64,000 nucleotides of DNA from Bacillus sp. FJAT-27264 (GCF_001682855.1 NZ_MAQW01000001.1:943290-1007289); one strand, 5' to 3'; counted from the stretch's first letter, positions 8,992 to 17,626 are shown. Notes: a model not told the origin generated them from the letters alone. Translations and numbers: made by a program.

Positions 8992-9342
8992 ATGGGTAAA
9001 TTTATTTTGAACACAGATTCTGTTAAGAAGATTATCAATGTCGAATTGGATGGCACGTTCTCTGAAGAGGATGGCATCAAATCCATTCAAGCTTATCAGC
9101 AAACCATTAACCCGATCACTCCAGCAGACTATGAGCTACACTTTGATTGCAGAAAGCTTAACGTTACCGCTCCTAATGTTGTACCTCTTCTGGAGGGATG
9201 CTTCGTCATGATCCATAAGGATGGCTTTGTCAAAGTGAAGCTGACCCTTGAGAATAACCCTATTCTTAAAATGCAATTGGCACGTTTGGGCCGTAAAGCA
9301 GGTCTGGACAACCTGGAAATTATCTCTACAGTTACTGCATAA
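8992..9342 (+). CDS. Small STAS-like protein
   Basis: A 116-residue protein, third in the riboswitch operon. Two ATGs compete: 8983 is only 2 bases after AGGAG (8976-8980), 8992 is 11 bases after it, so 8992 (MGKFILN) is preferred. The alternating strand/helix pattern (KIINVELDGTF, YELHFDCRKLNV, GFVKVKLTLE, LDNLEIIS) resembles a STAS/SpoIIAA-like fold, but I see no clear phosphorylatable Ser at the usual loop, so this is a weak fold-level call. STAS proteins bind partners or lipids. Its place between an enzyme and a ketosynthase homologue suggests a scaffold or regulator rather than a catalyst. Confidence 0.6.
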   Translation: MGKFILNTDSVKKIINVELDGTFSEEDGIKSIQAYQQTINPITPADYELHFDCRKLNVTAPNVVPLLEGCFVMIHKDGFVKVKLTLENNPILKMQLARLGRKAGLDNLEIISTVTA

Positions 9343-9424
9343 AACACACAACTTCATATTCAGCCTGTATCTTACCTGCTCATGCAACGATCCATCAGCT
9401 CATCACTAATAAGGGGGCAATTCA

Positions 9425-10417
9425 ATGGCCGGCATACGCATCAGAGACATCGCTATCTATCATCCGAGTAACAAAATCGGTAATGATTTCTACATCAAGC
9501 ATTTTGACGATAGAGGAATAGAGATTCGTGGACTTCTGGCGGCATTGGGTCGTGAAACCCGCTACAGTATTGATAATGAGGACGAGAATGCACTGACTAT
9601 GGGATTTGAGGCAGCTAGCAATGTGCTGGAACAAGCGGGACTTGCAGGCGAAGATATTGATCTTATCGCCTTCTCCAGCCAAACGCCGGAATATATCATC
9701 CCGACCAACTCGGTGATCATGCACCGTTTAATTAATGGCGCTGCCCGCACTATTTGCATCGATAGCAATGCAAACTGCATTGGCATGACAGCTGCCTTCG
9801 AACAGGTCAGCAGACAGATGATGGCGAATCCCCGTATCCGTCGTGCGCTGGTGATTGGTTCCGATCATATCCTTCCGCACACCGACCGCAATAACCCGGT
9901 ATATTATGCCGGATTCGGAGATGCTGCTGCAGCCGTCATTCTAGAGCGTGATGAGAATGCTGTGGGATTAATCGATGCTATCTACCAAACGGATACTTGT
10001 GTGTTGTACAATTCCGTCTTCCCTGCTGAAGGCTTAGCCAAATTGGGGACGAAGGGCGTCGCTCCTGGTGAGTTTAATGTAGAATTCACTCCCTTTGATG
10101 ATTCCATTTGTGTAGAAGCGGCTGTTGAATCGATCAAGACATTGTTTGCCGATTCAGGCATCGCCCCGGAATCCATCAAAGCAGCCTGCTTCTCGCAGCT
10201 GTCTCTTCCCAATATACTAAGTGTTGCGGAAAAAGTCGGAATTGATAGCAGCGTAGCTGTGTATGTCGGGGATGAATTTGGTTATACTTCGACCAGCAGT
10301 CCATTCATTGCACTTCATAAGGCTGTATCTACCGGACAAATCGAACGCGGTGATAAAGTATTATTCTGGACTGTCGGTGGAGGCATGCAGAATATTGCAG
10401 TTGTGATAGAATACTAG
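9425..10417 (+). CDS. KAS III-like (FabH-fold) acyltransferase lacking the catalytic His and Asn
   Basis: A 330-residue thiolase-fold protein, last gene of the riboswitch operon, with ribosome binding site AAGGGGG 6 bases before ATG. The nucleophile Cys118 (SNANCIG) aligns with FabH AACxG, and YYAGFGDAAAAVIL and WTVGGGMQNIAVV are family landmarks. The site that is HQAN in FabH reads Ser257-Gln-Leu-Ser here, and the GNTS site reads Gly-Tyr287-Thr-Ser, so both residues of the decarboxylating His/Asn pair are absent. KAS III homologues with altered triads are known as acyl transferases that form esters, amides or other acyl products; by analogy this one may acylate the ThDP product without decarboxylation. 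Confidence 0.88.
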   Translation: MAGIRIRDIAIYHPSNKIGNDFYIKHFDDRGIEIRGLLAALGRETRYSIDNEDENALTMGFEAASNVLEQAGLAGEDIDLIAFSSQTPEYIIPTNSVIMHRLINGAARTICIDSNANCIGMTAAFEQVSRQMMANPRIRRALVIGSDHILPHTDRNNPVYYAGFGDAAAAVILERDENAVGLIDAIYQTDTCVLYNSVFPAEGLAKLGTKGVAPGEFNVEFTPFDDSICVEAAVESIKTLFADSGIAPESIKAACFSQLSLPNILSVAEKVGIDSSVAVYVGDEFGYTSTSSPFIALHKAVSTGQIERGDKVLFWTVGGGMQNIAVVIEY

Positions 10418-10438
10418 GCTTACTTATATAGGTGTACA

Positions 10439-10486
10439 AAAGAATCATTCCAACAGCAGTTTACTGCTAAGGAATGATTCTTTTTC
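10439..10486 (+). terminator. Terminator of the riboswitch operon
   Basis: AGAATCATTCC (10441-10451) pairs perfectly with GGAATGATTCT (10471-10481), followed by TTTTTC. Confidence 0.9.
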
Positions 10487-10646
10487 TATACCCCGTAGAC
10501 CTGCCCAAAATCGATTCTAGCAGGCTCTTCTCTACGTGTCTTAGGGCTTTACTCATTTGTCTGTTAAAGGTGCTGCTGGAGACGATAAGGGGCTGACAGC
10601 TGCTTTTTGTTCCACGATGAACAAGATTAATCGGTTCCATTCAACA

Positions 10647-10675
10647 AAAAAGCACCTCCTAAATCGGAGGTGCTG
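10647..10675 (-). terminator. Terminator after resE
   Basis: On the minus strand CAGCACCTCC pairs with GGAGGTGCT around GATTTA and is followed by six T. Confidence 0.88.
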
Positions 10676-10692
10676 CCAGACTTTGTTTAGAA

Positions 10693-12132
10693 TTACTGTT
10701 TTTCGACAGGTAAGCGCAGTGTAAAGGTCGTTCCTTCACTCAATTTGCTCGCAGCCGAGATGTGACCATGATGGGATTCGACGATATTCTTAACAATGGC
10801 GAGACCAAGCCCCGTTCCCCCGGATTCCCCGCGGACACGAGCTTTGTCAGCCTTGTAGAAACGTTCGAAGATATACGGAAGATCATCCGGCGGAATACCG
10901 ACGCCTTCGTCCCGAATCTCGATCTCGACATAGCGGCGGCTCTCCTGTATCGATTGCCCAGCGACGATCAGAATCTTTTTCCCGGCAGGCGTATGTCGGA
11001 AAGCATTGTCCAACAGGTTGGTGAGTACTTGCTCCAGCTTATCCTCATCGGCCGCTTTCAGCAAGAGTTCTTCACTTAGCTTCCTGTACTGCAGATCAAT
11101 GCCACGTTCCTTGGCCCTCACAGAGAACTTGCGATAGACCCGTTCCAGCAATTCACTCATATCTACCTGAGCCTTCAACATATCTGTATGTCCAGCTTCC
11201 ATTCGTGCCAGATCCAGCAGATCCTTCACGAGCCGGCCCATGCGCAGCGACTCATCATGAATGACCTGAATCAATTCGCTGCTCTCCTCGGGTGAAGAGG
11301 CCATACCGTCAAGCAATGCTTCACTGTACCCCTGCATCATAGACAACGGAGTGCGAATCTCATGCGATACATTAGCCACGAAGTCACGCCGCATTTTCTC
11401 CAGCTTGACCTCTTCGGTCACATCACGCAGCACCGCTACAGCACCACGAATATGGTTCTCGGAATACAGCGGGGCCATATGTACAGACCACACACCCTGC
11501 CGGACATGCACATTAGAGCGCTGGTCGCCCCCTTCCTGCAACGTGCTCAGAAAGAGCGGACGAAGCGGTAACGGAACCTCTCCCTTGCTGATAACCTCTT
11601 CACCGGGCTCAGGATCAGCTTCTTGCTCCCACTCCAGGTTACGCCAAGTCTCCAGCAAGGATTGTCCATGTGGATTAGTCAGAATAATGTGGCCTTCAAT
11701 GTCAAAGGTGACTACAGCATCACTCATACTGCGCAGAACACTGGACAGATGGCCCTTCTCATGATTAAGACTGCGAATATTCTCTTCCAGCTCCGCCGCC
11801 ATATGATTGAAAGAGGTGGCGAGCTGCCCGATTTCATCACTGGTGACAAGGGTCAGCCGGGTTCCGTATTCGCCTTTGCGAATGTTGTTAGCGGCTTCGA
11901 TCACCTGCTGCATCGGCTGTGTTATCTTAGTGAACAGAAACAAGGCAAAGAACGTCGTCAGAGAAAACCCAATCATGCATGTGTACAAAAATAAGCGCTT
12001 GATCGCCCCGGAATTGGCAAAATTACTGTCGATATAAGGCAACAGGAATAGTCCCAGTGTCATCAGTACGACAGCAACCAGACAGATGATCGTGACCCAC
12101 AGCTTGCCGACAAGGCTTCTCCAGAAGTTCAC
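10693..12132 (-). CDS. resE: Sensor histidine kinase ResE
   Basis: A 479-residue membrane kinase, partner of ResD. TM helices lie at about 12-32 and 48-67, with only some 15 residues outside. A HAMP domain (about 69-121) is followed by a PAS-like region (130-240) and the HisKA box with His257 (ANVSHEIRTPLSMM). The ATPase domain has NLLDNAFRHTP, DEGVGIPPDDLPYIFERFY and GGTGLGLAIV. B. subtilis ResE has a much larger extracytoplasmic domain, so signal input here more likely comes through the PAS domain or membrane. The GTG start directly abuts the TAG of resD, so translation is probably coupled. Confidence 0.93.
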   Translation of the reverse strand: MNFWRSLVGKLWVTIICLVAVVLMTLGLFLLPYIDSNFANSGAIKRLFLYTCMIGFSLTTFFALFLFTKITQPMQQVIEAANNIRKGEYGTRLTLVTSDEIGQLATSFNHMAAELEENIRSLNHEKGHLSSVLRSMSDAVVTFDIEGHIILTNPHGQSLLETWRNLEWEQEADPEPGEEVISKGEVPLPLRPLFLSTLQEGGDQRSNVHVRQGVWSVHMAPLYSENHIRGAVAVLRDVTEEVKLEKMRRDFVANVSHEIRTPLSMMQGYSEALLDGMASSPEESSELIQVIHDESLRMGRLVKDLLDLARMEAGHTDMLKAQVDMSELLERVYRKFSVRAKERGIDLQYRKLSEELLLKAADEDKLEQVLTNLLDNAFRHTPAGKKILIVAGQSIQESRRYVEIEIRDEGVGIPPDDLPYIFERFYKADKARVRGESGGTGLGLAIVKNIVESHHGHISAASKLSEGTTFTLRLPVEKQ

Positions 12133-12849
12133 CTATTTAGGTACCTCAAGTTTGTAGCCCACTCCCCATACGGTCGTGATCATGCTTGCGGATTCCGGCG
12201 ATACTTTATTCAATTTCTCACGAAGACGCTTCACATGCGTATCTACAGTGCGCAAATCTCCGAAAAATTCATAATTCCAGACGTCCTTGAGCAGTTCTTC
12301 ACGCGAGAACACCTTATCTGGCGAAATCGCCAGGTAATGCAGCAGCTCGTATTCCTTAGGGGTCAGGCTGACTTCCTGGCCGCCGGCAGTTACACGGTGG
12401 GCATCATGTTCGATAATAAGGTGCGGGAATACAATATTGTTGCTGGAATTGCTCTCCTTGGATAGAAAAGCTGTAGCCGAGGAACGGCGCATAATCGCCT
12501 TCACCCGGTAGATGACTTCACGCGGACTGAACGGCTTGACGACATAATCGTCTGCACCCATCTCAAAGCCCTGCACCCTGTTGATCTCCTCACCCTTGGC
12601 GGTAAGCATTAACACCGGTGTCGATTTAACGCCGCGAAGTCTAGTCAGTACTTCAATCCCGTCAATGCCGGGCAGCATCACATCCAGCAGAATCAGCCCG
12701 TAATCATTGGCTGTTGCTTTGCGAAGGGCGATCTCTCCATCCTCCGCTTCGTCAATTTCATAACCTTCTTTTTCGAGATACATCTTAAGCAGGCGGCGGA
12801 TACGTTCTTCGTCATCCACGACCAGAATTCTGTTCAAATGATCTGCCAT
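12133..12849 (-). CDS. resD: Response regulator ResD
   Basis: A 238-residue OmpR/PhoB-family regulator of respiration and anaerobic genes. The receiver domain has acidic residues VVDDEE (residues 10-15), phospho-acceptor Asp56 (ILLDVMLPG), Thr at LTAKG and Lys105 (VVKPF). The C-terminal winged helix includes SLTPKEYELLHYLA and RTVDTHVKRLREKL. It lies 76 bases after resC and is followed without a gap by resE, as in the B. subtilis resABCDE operon. Confidence 0.95.
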   Translation of the reverse strand: MADHLNRILVVDDEERIRRLLKMYLEKEGYEIDEAEDGEIALRKATANDYGLILLDVMLPGIDGIEVLTRLRGVKSTPVLMLTAKGEEINRVQGFEMGADDYVVKPFSPREVIYRVKAIMRRSSATAFLSKESNSSNNIVFPHLIIEHDAHRVTAGGQEVSLTPKEYELLHYLAISPDKVFSREELLKDVWNYEFFGDLRTVDTHVKRLREKLNKVSPESASMITTVWGVGYKLEVPK

Positions 12850-12925
12850 TTCACAACAACCCCTTCATCAAATACAGTAGAACGTTACCCTTACTATCGG
12901 CTGTCTTGGCAGATTTACTTACCGC

Positions 12926-14188
12926 TTAATCCGTTCCTGCATAGGAATGAAGTCCCGCAATGACCAGATTAACGCCAACCAGGGTAAACATTACGACCAA
13001 AAAGCCGAGTACGGCGAGCCACGCGGACTTGCGTCCCTGCCATCCGCGAGCAAGCCGTAAATGGAGATAGGCGCTATAAAACAGCCAGGTGACAAGAGCC
13101 CAGACCTCTTTGGGGTCCCAACCCCAGAATCTTCCCCAAGCCACTTGAGCCCATATCATTGCAAAAATCAAAGCCCCCAAGGTAAAAATCGGGAAGCCTA
13201 TCGCTATGGCCCGGTAGGTGATCTCATCGAGATCATCAGCGTCGATACCGTCCATTGCGGGATGCAGGGCTGCCCCCAGCGGTTTGCGGACTATCAGCCG
13301 AATCAACCCGTAGAGAATTAGCCCGGAAAGGAGCGACCAGATTACGGTATTAAACTTCCGGCCCGCGTTCACACCATTCATCCAGGAAGGCGCTTCGAAC
13401 AACGGTTTTTTCATGCCCAGGAAGGGCTGGAAGCTCTCAATTTCGCTATGGTAAGGTGCCACAATCGGCGGCATTTTATAACTCACTCTCTCTATTGTAC
13501 TATCTTCCTGCCCAGGGCTGTCAATCGTAACGTTCTCGCGGACAAAAATCGATTCATATCCGGCTCCCCGGAAAGCGAAAACCGACCCTAGAAAGGCTAT
13601 AATGACAATAATAGAGAACAAGGTAAATTCAACAAGCCGTTGCTGCTTACGGTCATTCTTCTCCTTGCTAGTGAAGTTCACAGTGCGTAGGAGATACATA
13701 AGTCCCGCGGCAAAACCAACAGCAAAGAACGACTCTCCCAGCGCTGCCAACGTGACGTGAATGTTCAGGTAGATAGATTTCAGCGAAGGGATCAGCGGCT
13801 GAACCTCCTGCGGGAACACAGCAGCATAGGCCATAATAATAATCGAGATAGGAACTGCAAACAGCCCCAGCAAGATTTTACGGTAAATGGCGAAGATCAC
13901 GGTAAACGCGACCATCACCATCATCGACAGGAAGGTCATGAATTCATACATATTACTAACCGGGATATGACCTGCCCCCGCCCAACGGGTAAAGAAATAA
14001 GCCATGTGGCATAAGAGTCCCAGTGAAGAGCCGATAAAAGCAATCCGGCCCCAGCGGGCAGTGTGTTCCTCCGGTTTGCGACCGGACCATTTCCGGCCCA
14101 TAATGGCAATCGTGAATAGCATGAACGAACCGCTGTATAAGAAAAAGGCGGCTATAAAGACATCACTGCTGAAATCGAGTAAGCTCAT
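12926..14188 (-). CDS. resC: Cytochrome c biogenesis protein ResC (CcsA type)
   Basis: A 420-residue polytopic membrane protein of the System II cytochrome c synthetase. The haem-handling WWD-type motif is seen as WGRFWGWDPKEVWALVTW near residues 345-365, with histidines in flanking helices (ARWGRIAF...CHMAYFFTRW and GLHSYAGTD). A long external loop of about 80 residues (about 205-290) precedes the last helices. It overlaps resB by 4 bases, so the two are probably made together; with ResB it should move haem across the membrane and attach it to apocytochrome. Confidence 0.93.
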   Translation of the reverse strand: MSLLDFSSDVFIAAFFLYSGSFMLFTIAIMGRKWSGRKPEEHTARWGRIAFIGSSLGLLCHMAYFFTRWAGAGHIPVSNMYEFMTFLSMMVMVAFTVIFAIYRKILLGLFAVPISIIIMAYAAVFPQEVQPLIPSLKSIYLNIHVTLAALGESFFAVGFAAGLMYLLRTVNFTSKEKNDRKQQRLVEFTLFSIIVIIAFLGSVFAFRGAGYESIFVRENVTIDSPGQEDSTIERVSYKMPPIVAPYHSEIESFQPFLGMKKPLFEAPSWMNGVNAGRKFNTVIWSLLSGLILYGLIRLIVRKPLGAALHPAMDGIDADDLDEITYRAIAIGFPIFTLGALIFAMIWAQVAWGRFWGWDPKEVWALVTWLFYSAYLHLRLARGWQGRKSAWLAVLGFLVVMFTLVGVNLVIAGLHSYAGTD

Positions 14189-15870
14189 GCTTGACCTCCC
14201 CCGTTGTCCAATGATTTTTCATCCACTACCATGTCTACCTTCTCCAGAATGGATACAATCTCACGGCGAAATCCGAACCAGTTCTTGTTCGTATGTCCTC
14301 CAAGGATAAGCTCTCCGTTCTGGACGGTTAGCCAGATGCGTCTGTGCTGCCAGTAGAAGCCCAGTACAAGGCCCAACATCACTATACCCGCACCTACCCA
14401 TACAAAAGGCATTGCCCGGTCCACACGCACATTCAGGTATGCCGTGGATTCGGAAAAATCGACATCCTGCATGCTGCTGACTTCAAGCTCCAGGAAGCGA
14501 TCTGCTCCACCCAGCTTGTCGTTGATGCCCTCCTGCTGAAACTGCACCTTGTCAACCTGCTTAGGGAAATAGAAATACTGTTGACCATCTGCCGGCAGGC
14601 CCGGTCCCTTAATCAGGAAGAGAAAGGCCGGTGCATTGGGATATGGCGTTTTGGACACTGGCTGCCCGCTCTCGTTCAGACCGAAATCCATGTACTTCTC
14701 CTTCAGGGCAAGTGTATAAGGTCCTGCCTCGAAACTGCGCTGCGGGTTCTTCATCTCCAGCTTGAATTTCCCATATGCCTCCCCGGTCCGCTTATTCTTA
14801 AGTTCCGGCTGTACTGAACGCAGGACAGGGGTGAGATCATAATCAAACTGATACGCTTTCAAACCATTGTAGCTCAAAGGAGAGTTGACCTGGATATCAT
14901 GTGCGGCCACTTCTTTTAGCTGCGGTGTACGCGTCGGATCCCCACAGTCTGCTATACATTCGTACAGGACCGCCTTGGTTTCGTACAGCTTGGGCAGCAC
15001 TTTTTTGCCCCGGAATTCTTCCGGCATTTCAGCTTCGGTGTAGAATTCTACGGTGAATTTCTCATTCTTAAGATAAAAGGTCGTGTCCGGAATTGGCGTA
15101 ACCTCCCCTTGCGGAAAGGCAAGGTGCTGATCCATATTTAGACCCGGCAACCCTCTCGCTAATACGGCAAGTAAAAAAATAATCAGGCCAATATGTATGA
15201 CGTATGGCCCCCAGCGGCTGAAGCGGTGCTTCTCGGCGAGTAACGCCCCGCCCTCCGTGATGACACGGTAACCTCGCTTCTTCAAGGGATTAGATATCCG
15301 GCTGACCCAGACCTCCGGCTCCTCCTGCATCTCCGTGACCAGCACAACCTTTTGCCGGGTCAGGAACTGTCGGTGTTTGCGGATTTTCTGTCTTGTTAGC
15401 GCTTTATAAAGTGGAAGCACGCGGTCAAGGCTACAAATCACGAGCGAGGCCCCGATCATTACCAGCAGCAGGACGAACCACCAAGATTCATATGTATGGG
15501 ATAGTCCGAGCTTATAATAGATGTGCCCTGCAGTTCCGTATTGCTCCTTGTAATAGGTTGAAGCATCAATATTGAGAAAGGTACTCTCCTGCGGAAAGAT
15601 AGTTCCCAGCATGGAGCCAAGCAGTGTCAGAACGATCAGATAGATGGCGATTTTGACAGATGAAAAAAAATTCCAGACGAGGTCGATCACATTCGGGTTG
15701 GAACGTTGTGAACGGCGGGCTACACCGTCATAACGCATTTCAAGGTTTTCACTGGAATTCCCCGCTTCGTCCAGCGGCTTGCCACAGGCTTCGCAGAGAA
15801 CTGTGCCTACCGGGTTCTGATGACCACATTCGCATTTGGTGTTGGTAATTAGCGGCGTCCGTCCGCTCAT
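14185..15870 (-). CDS. resB: Cytochrome c biogenesis protein ResB with an N-terminal zinc ribbon
   Basis: A 561-residue protein of the ResB/Ccs1 family and partner of ResC. Helices occur near residues 75-95, 130-150 and 225-245, then a large extracytoplasmic domain and a last helix near 495-515 (PFVWVGAGIVMLGLVLGFYW). The first 35 residues carry Cys13, Cys15, Cys27 and Cys30 (KCECGHQ, CEACGKPL), a zinc-ribbon-like module that B. subtilis ResB is not known to have. It overlaps resA and resC by 4 bases each. Confidence 0.92.
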   Translation of the reverse strand: MSGRTPLITNTKCECGHQNPVGTVLCEACGKPLDEAGNSSENLEMRYDGVARRSQRSNPNVIDLVWNFFSSVKIAIYLIVLTLLGSMLGTIFPQESTFLNIDASTYYKEQYGTAGHIYYKLGLSHTYESWWFVLLLVMIGASLVICSLDRVLPLYKALTRQKIRKHRQFLTRQKVVLVTEMQEEPEVWVSRISNPLKKRGYRVITEGGALLAEKHRFSRWGPYVIHIGLIIFLLAVLARGLPGLNMDQHLAFPQGEVTPIPDTTFYLKNEKFTVEFYTEAEMPEEFRGKKVLPKLYETKAVLYECIADCGDPTRTPQLKEVAAHDIQVNSPLSYNGLKAYQFDYDLTPVLRSVQPELKNKRTGEAYGKFKLEMKNPQRSFEAGPYTLALKEKYMDFGLNESGQPVSKTPYPNAPAFLFLIKGPGLPADGQQYFYFPKQVDKVQFQQEGINDKLGGADRFLELEVSSMQDVDFSESTAYLNVRVDRAMPFVWVGAGIVMLGLVLGFYWQHRRIWLTVQNGELILGGHTNKNWFGFRREIVSILEKVDMVVDEKSLDNGGGQA

Positions 15871-16391
15871 GGGCCCACCAACTTCCCGATTTGTGAATCC
15901 AGCGTATCCAGATCAAGCTGACCGATATGAATACTGTCCACCTTGCCCTTTTTATTAATGAAAAAAGTCGTAGGCATCGGCGAAATCCCGTAGCTGCGTA
16001 CTGCATTCCGCCCCGGGTCCATAACAATCGGAAAATTGATGTTTACCATCTTCACAAAGTTTTCCACAGTCATTTGGTCTTCGCCTACATTTACGCCTAC
16101 GACAACAACGCCTTGATCCTTCCATTTCTCCCACTGTGCCTGGAGAGCTGGCATTTCCTTCACGCATGGCGCGCACCAGGAGCCCCAGAAATTCAGCACG
16201 ACAGCCTTACCTTTGTACTCATTGAGCGTATGAGCTTTGCCGTCCAAGCCCAACAGGTCAAAGGCTGGCGCCTTACTGCCTTCCTTGGGTTTACCGTCCC
16301 CTCCAAATACGGAGGTAGCGATGGCATAACCGCCAAGCAGAACTACCAGTAATAAAATTACAATCTGAACCAGCTTTCTAGCTTTGCCCAC
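15867..16391 (-). CDS. resA: Membrane-anchored thiol-disulfide oxidoreductase ResA
   Basis: A 174-residue thioredoxin-like protein that reduces the haem-binding cysteines of apocytochrome c on the outer face of the membrane. An N-terminal anchor (residues 8-27) is followed by the TlpA/ResA domain with active site Cys73-Ala-Pro-Cys76 (FWGSWCAPC) and the cis-Pro segment GISPMPTTFF. The start is GTG with GGGGG 8 bases upstream. First res gene, 111 bases after rluB. Confidence 0.95.
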   Translation of the reverse strand: MGKARKLVQIVILLLVVLLGGYAIATSVFGGDGKPKEGSKAPAFDLLGLDGKAHTLNEYKGKAVVLNFWGSWCAPCVKEMPALQAQWEKWKDQGVVVVGVNVGEDQMTVENFVKMVNINFPIVMDPGRNAVRSYGISPMPTTFFINKKGKVDSIHIGQLDLDTLDSQIGKLVGP

Positions 16392-16502
16392 ACATGAAGC
16401 CCCCTTCTGTGACGCAACTCGTTACTTTAGTTGTTAGGTGTGAACATCCTATGAACATTATAACGAATATTGTCACAACTTTAGGGCGCCAAATTGTGAA
16501 CT

Positions 16503-17261
16503 TTATGTGTCCTTGCGTGGTGTTTTTGACTTAAGCAATCCACTTTTGGCAATTTGCTGCAGATGATTGATTTCATCCTTAGTCAAATGGCGATAGGAGC
16601 CGCGTTTTAGATTCTGCAGCAAAATATCCCCGAACGAAATCCGTTTCAACCGGGTAACGGGGTGAGACACGGCCTCGAACATCCGGCGAACCTGCCGGTT
16701 GCGTCCTTCATGGATCGTGATGCTGATTACCGCTTCCTTGTTAGCTTCGTCGATGTCCTTGTACTCCACTTCTGCCGGAGCAGTCATGCCATCTTCAAGC
16801 TTGATACCCGACTTCAGCTTGTCCAGCGCACTGCCATGCGGCACACCCTTGACCGTGGCCAGGTACGTCTTGGGAACATGATGCTTGGGATGCGTCAGCA
16901 GATTAGCGAATTCGCCATCATTAGTCAGCAGAAGCAATCCTTCCGTATCGTAGTCCAGGCGGCCAACAGGGTATACCCGCTCGTTGATGCCCTTCAAATA
17001 ATCCGTAACGACCTTGCGGCCTTTGGGATCGGAAGCGCTTGTGATTACGCCCTTGGGCTTGTTGAACATAATGTAGATTTTATTCTCGCCCCGGATTTCC
17101 TTACCGGAGACCTTGATAATATCTTGGGCGGGGTCCACCTTCGTACCCAGTGTGGTTACGAGTTCCCCGTTAACCTCTACTTTGCCGGCCAAAATCAATT
17201 CCTCGCACTTGCGTCTGGATGCAACGCCAGCTTGTGCCAAAACTTTCTGTAATCTTTCCAT
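16503..17261 (-). CDS. rluB: Large-subunit rRNA pseudouridine synthase B
   Basis: A 252-residue RNA-modifying enzyme. The N-terminal S4 RNA-binding domain (residues 2-60, RLQKVLAQAGVASRRKCEEL) is followed by the RsuA-family catalytic domain with PVGRLDYDTEGLLL, Asp103 being the catalytic aspartate. In B. subtilis RluB modifies 23S rRNA near the peptidyl transferase centre; that specificity is assumed from family and synteny, as rluB also precedes resA there. Ribosome binding site GAGGTGA. Confidence 0.94.
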   Translation of the reverse strand: MERLQKVLAQAGVASRRKCEELILAGKVEVNGELVTTLGTKVDPAQDIIKVSGKEIRGENKIYIMFNKPKGVITSASDPKGRKVVTDYLKGINERVYPVGRLDYDTEGLLLLTNDGEFANLLTHPKHHVPKTYLATVKGVPHGSALDKLKSGIKLEDGMTAPAEVEYKDIDEANKEAVISITIHEGRNRQVRRMFEAVSHPVTRLKRISFGDILLQNLKRGSYRHLTKDEINHLQQIAKSGLLKSKTPRKDT

Positions 17262-17281
17262 TTTCGACTAGTCACCTCAGA

Positions 17282-17626
17282 CTAATGATAACCACCCGAG
17301 GGATAAATCACAAGTTCATTCCACGGAAAAAATGCACCAGGGCAAGAATTACTATGAGGTTCGATAAGAAGTGGGTTAATTCCGTAGCGTGAGGCCAGCT
17401 CCAGAATCAGTTTGCCTGTGGCAAACAGCTGGTCTTTTCTGCGCTGTGGCTCCGGTGCACTTTCAGCTGTACTGAAATCTCCCTCCAGACAGAGATGAAT
17501 ATAATTTGGATCGGTGAGCAGCGGGGCGGCATAAATGGACCCGTCCTGCCCGACCCAAAAGTCGAAGCCTTTACCGTTAATGGACGGGCAGCGGGAATGA
17601 TGTAAAATAAATCCTTTATAAGTCAT
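17282..17626 (-). CDS. Small Amidase_2/PGRP-fold protein (putative peptidoglycan amidase)
   Basis: A 114-residue protein. The start is set at 17626 (MTYKGF) because GGGAGAG lies 9 bases upstream, whereas the longer frame's ATG at 17665 has none. Zinc ligands of the N-acetylmuramoyl-L-alanine amidase fold are visible: His9/His10 (ILHHSRCPS), His91 and Cys95 (PHSNSCPG). There is no signal peptide, so it is either cytoplasmic or released by lysis. The domain is minimal compared with secreted amidases. The stop is only 20 bases upstream of rluB on the same strand, so co-transcription with rluB-res is possible. Confidence 0.75.
   Translation of the reverse strand: MTYKGFILHHSRCPSINGKGFDFWVGQDGSIYAAPLLTDPNYIHLCLEGDFSTAESAPEPQRRKDQLFATGKLILELASRYGINPLLIEPHSNSCPGAFFPWNELVIYPSGGYH

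Noticed and set aside
10500..10640. Minus-strand 47-codon frame (MEPINLVHRGTK...) between the riboswitch operon and resE
   Set aside because: It starts in the tail of the resE terminator, the nearest AGGAGG is the terminator stem and 14 bases away, and no family is recognisable.
16392..16502. A Rex-type operator upstream of resA
   Set aside because: Only one TTGTGA half-site is present; the second half does not match, so the call is not supported.
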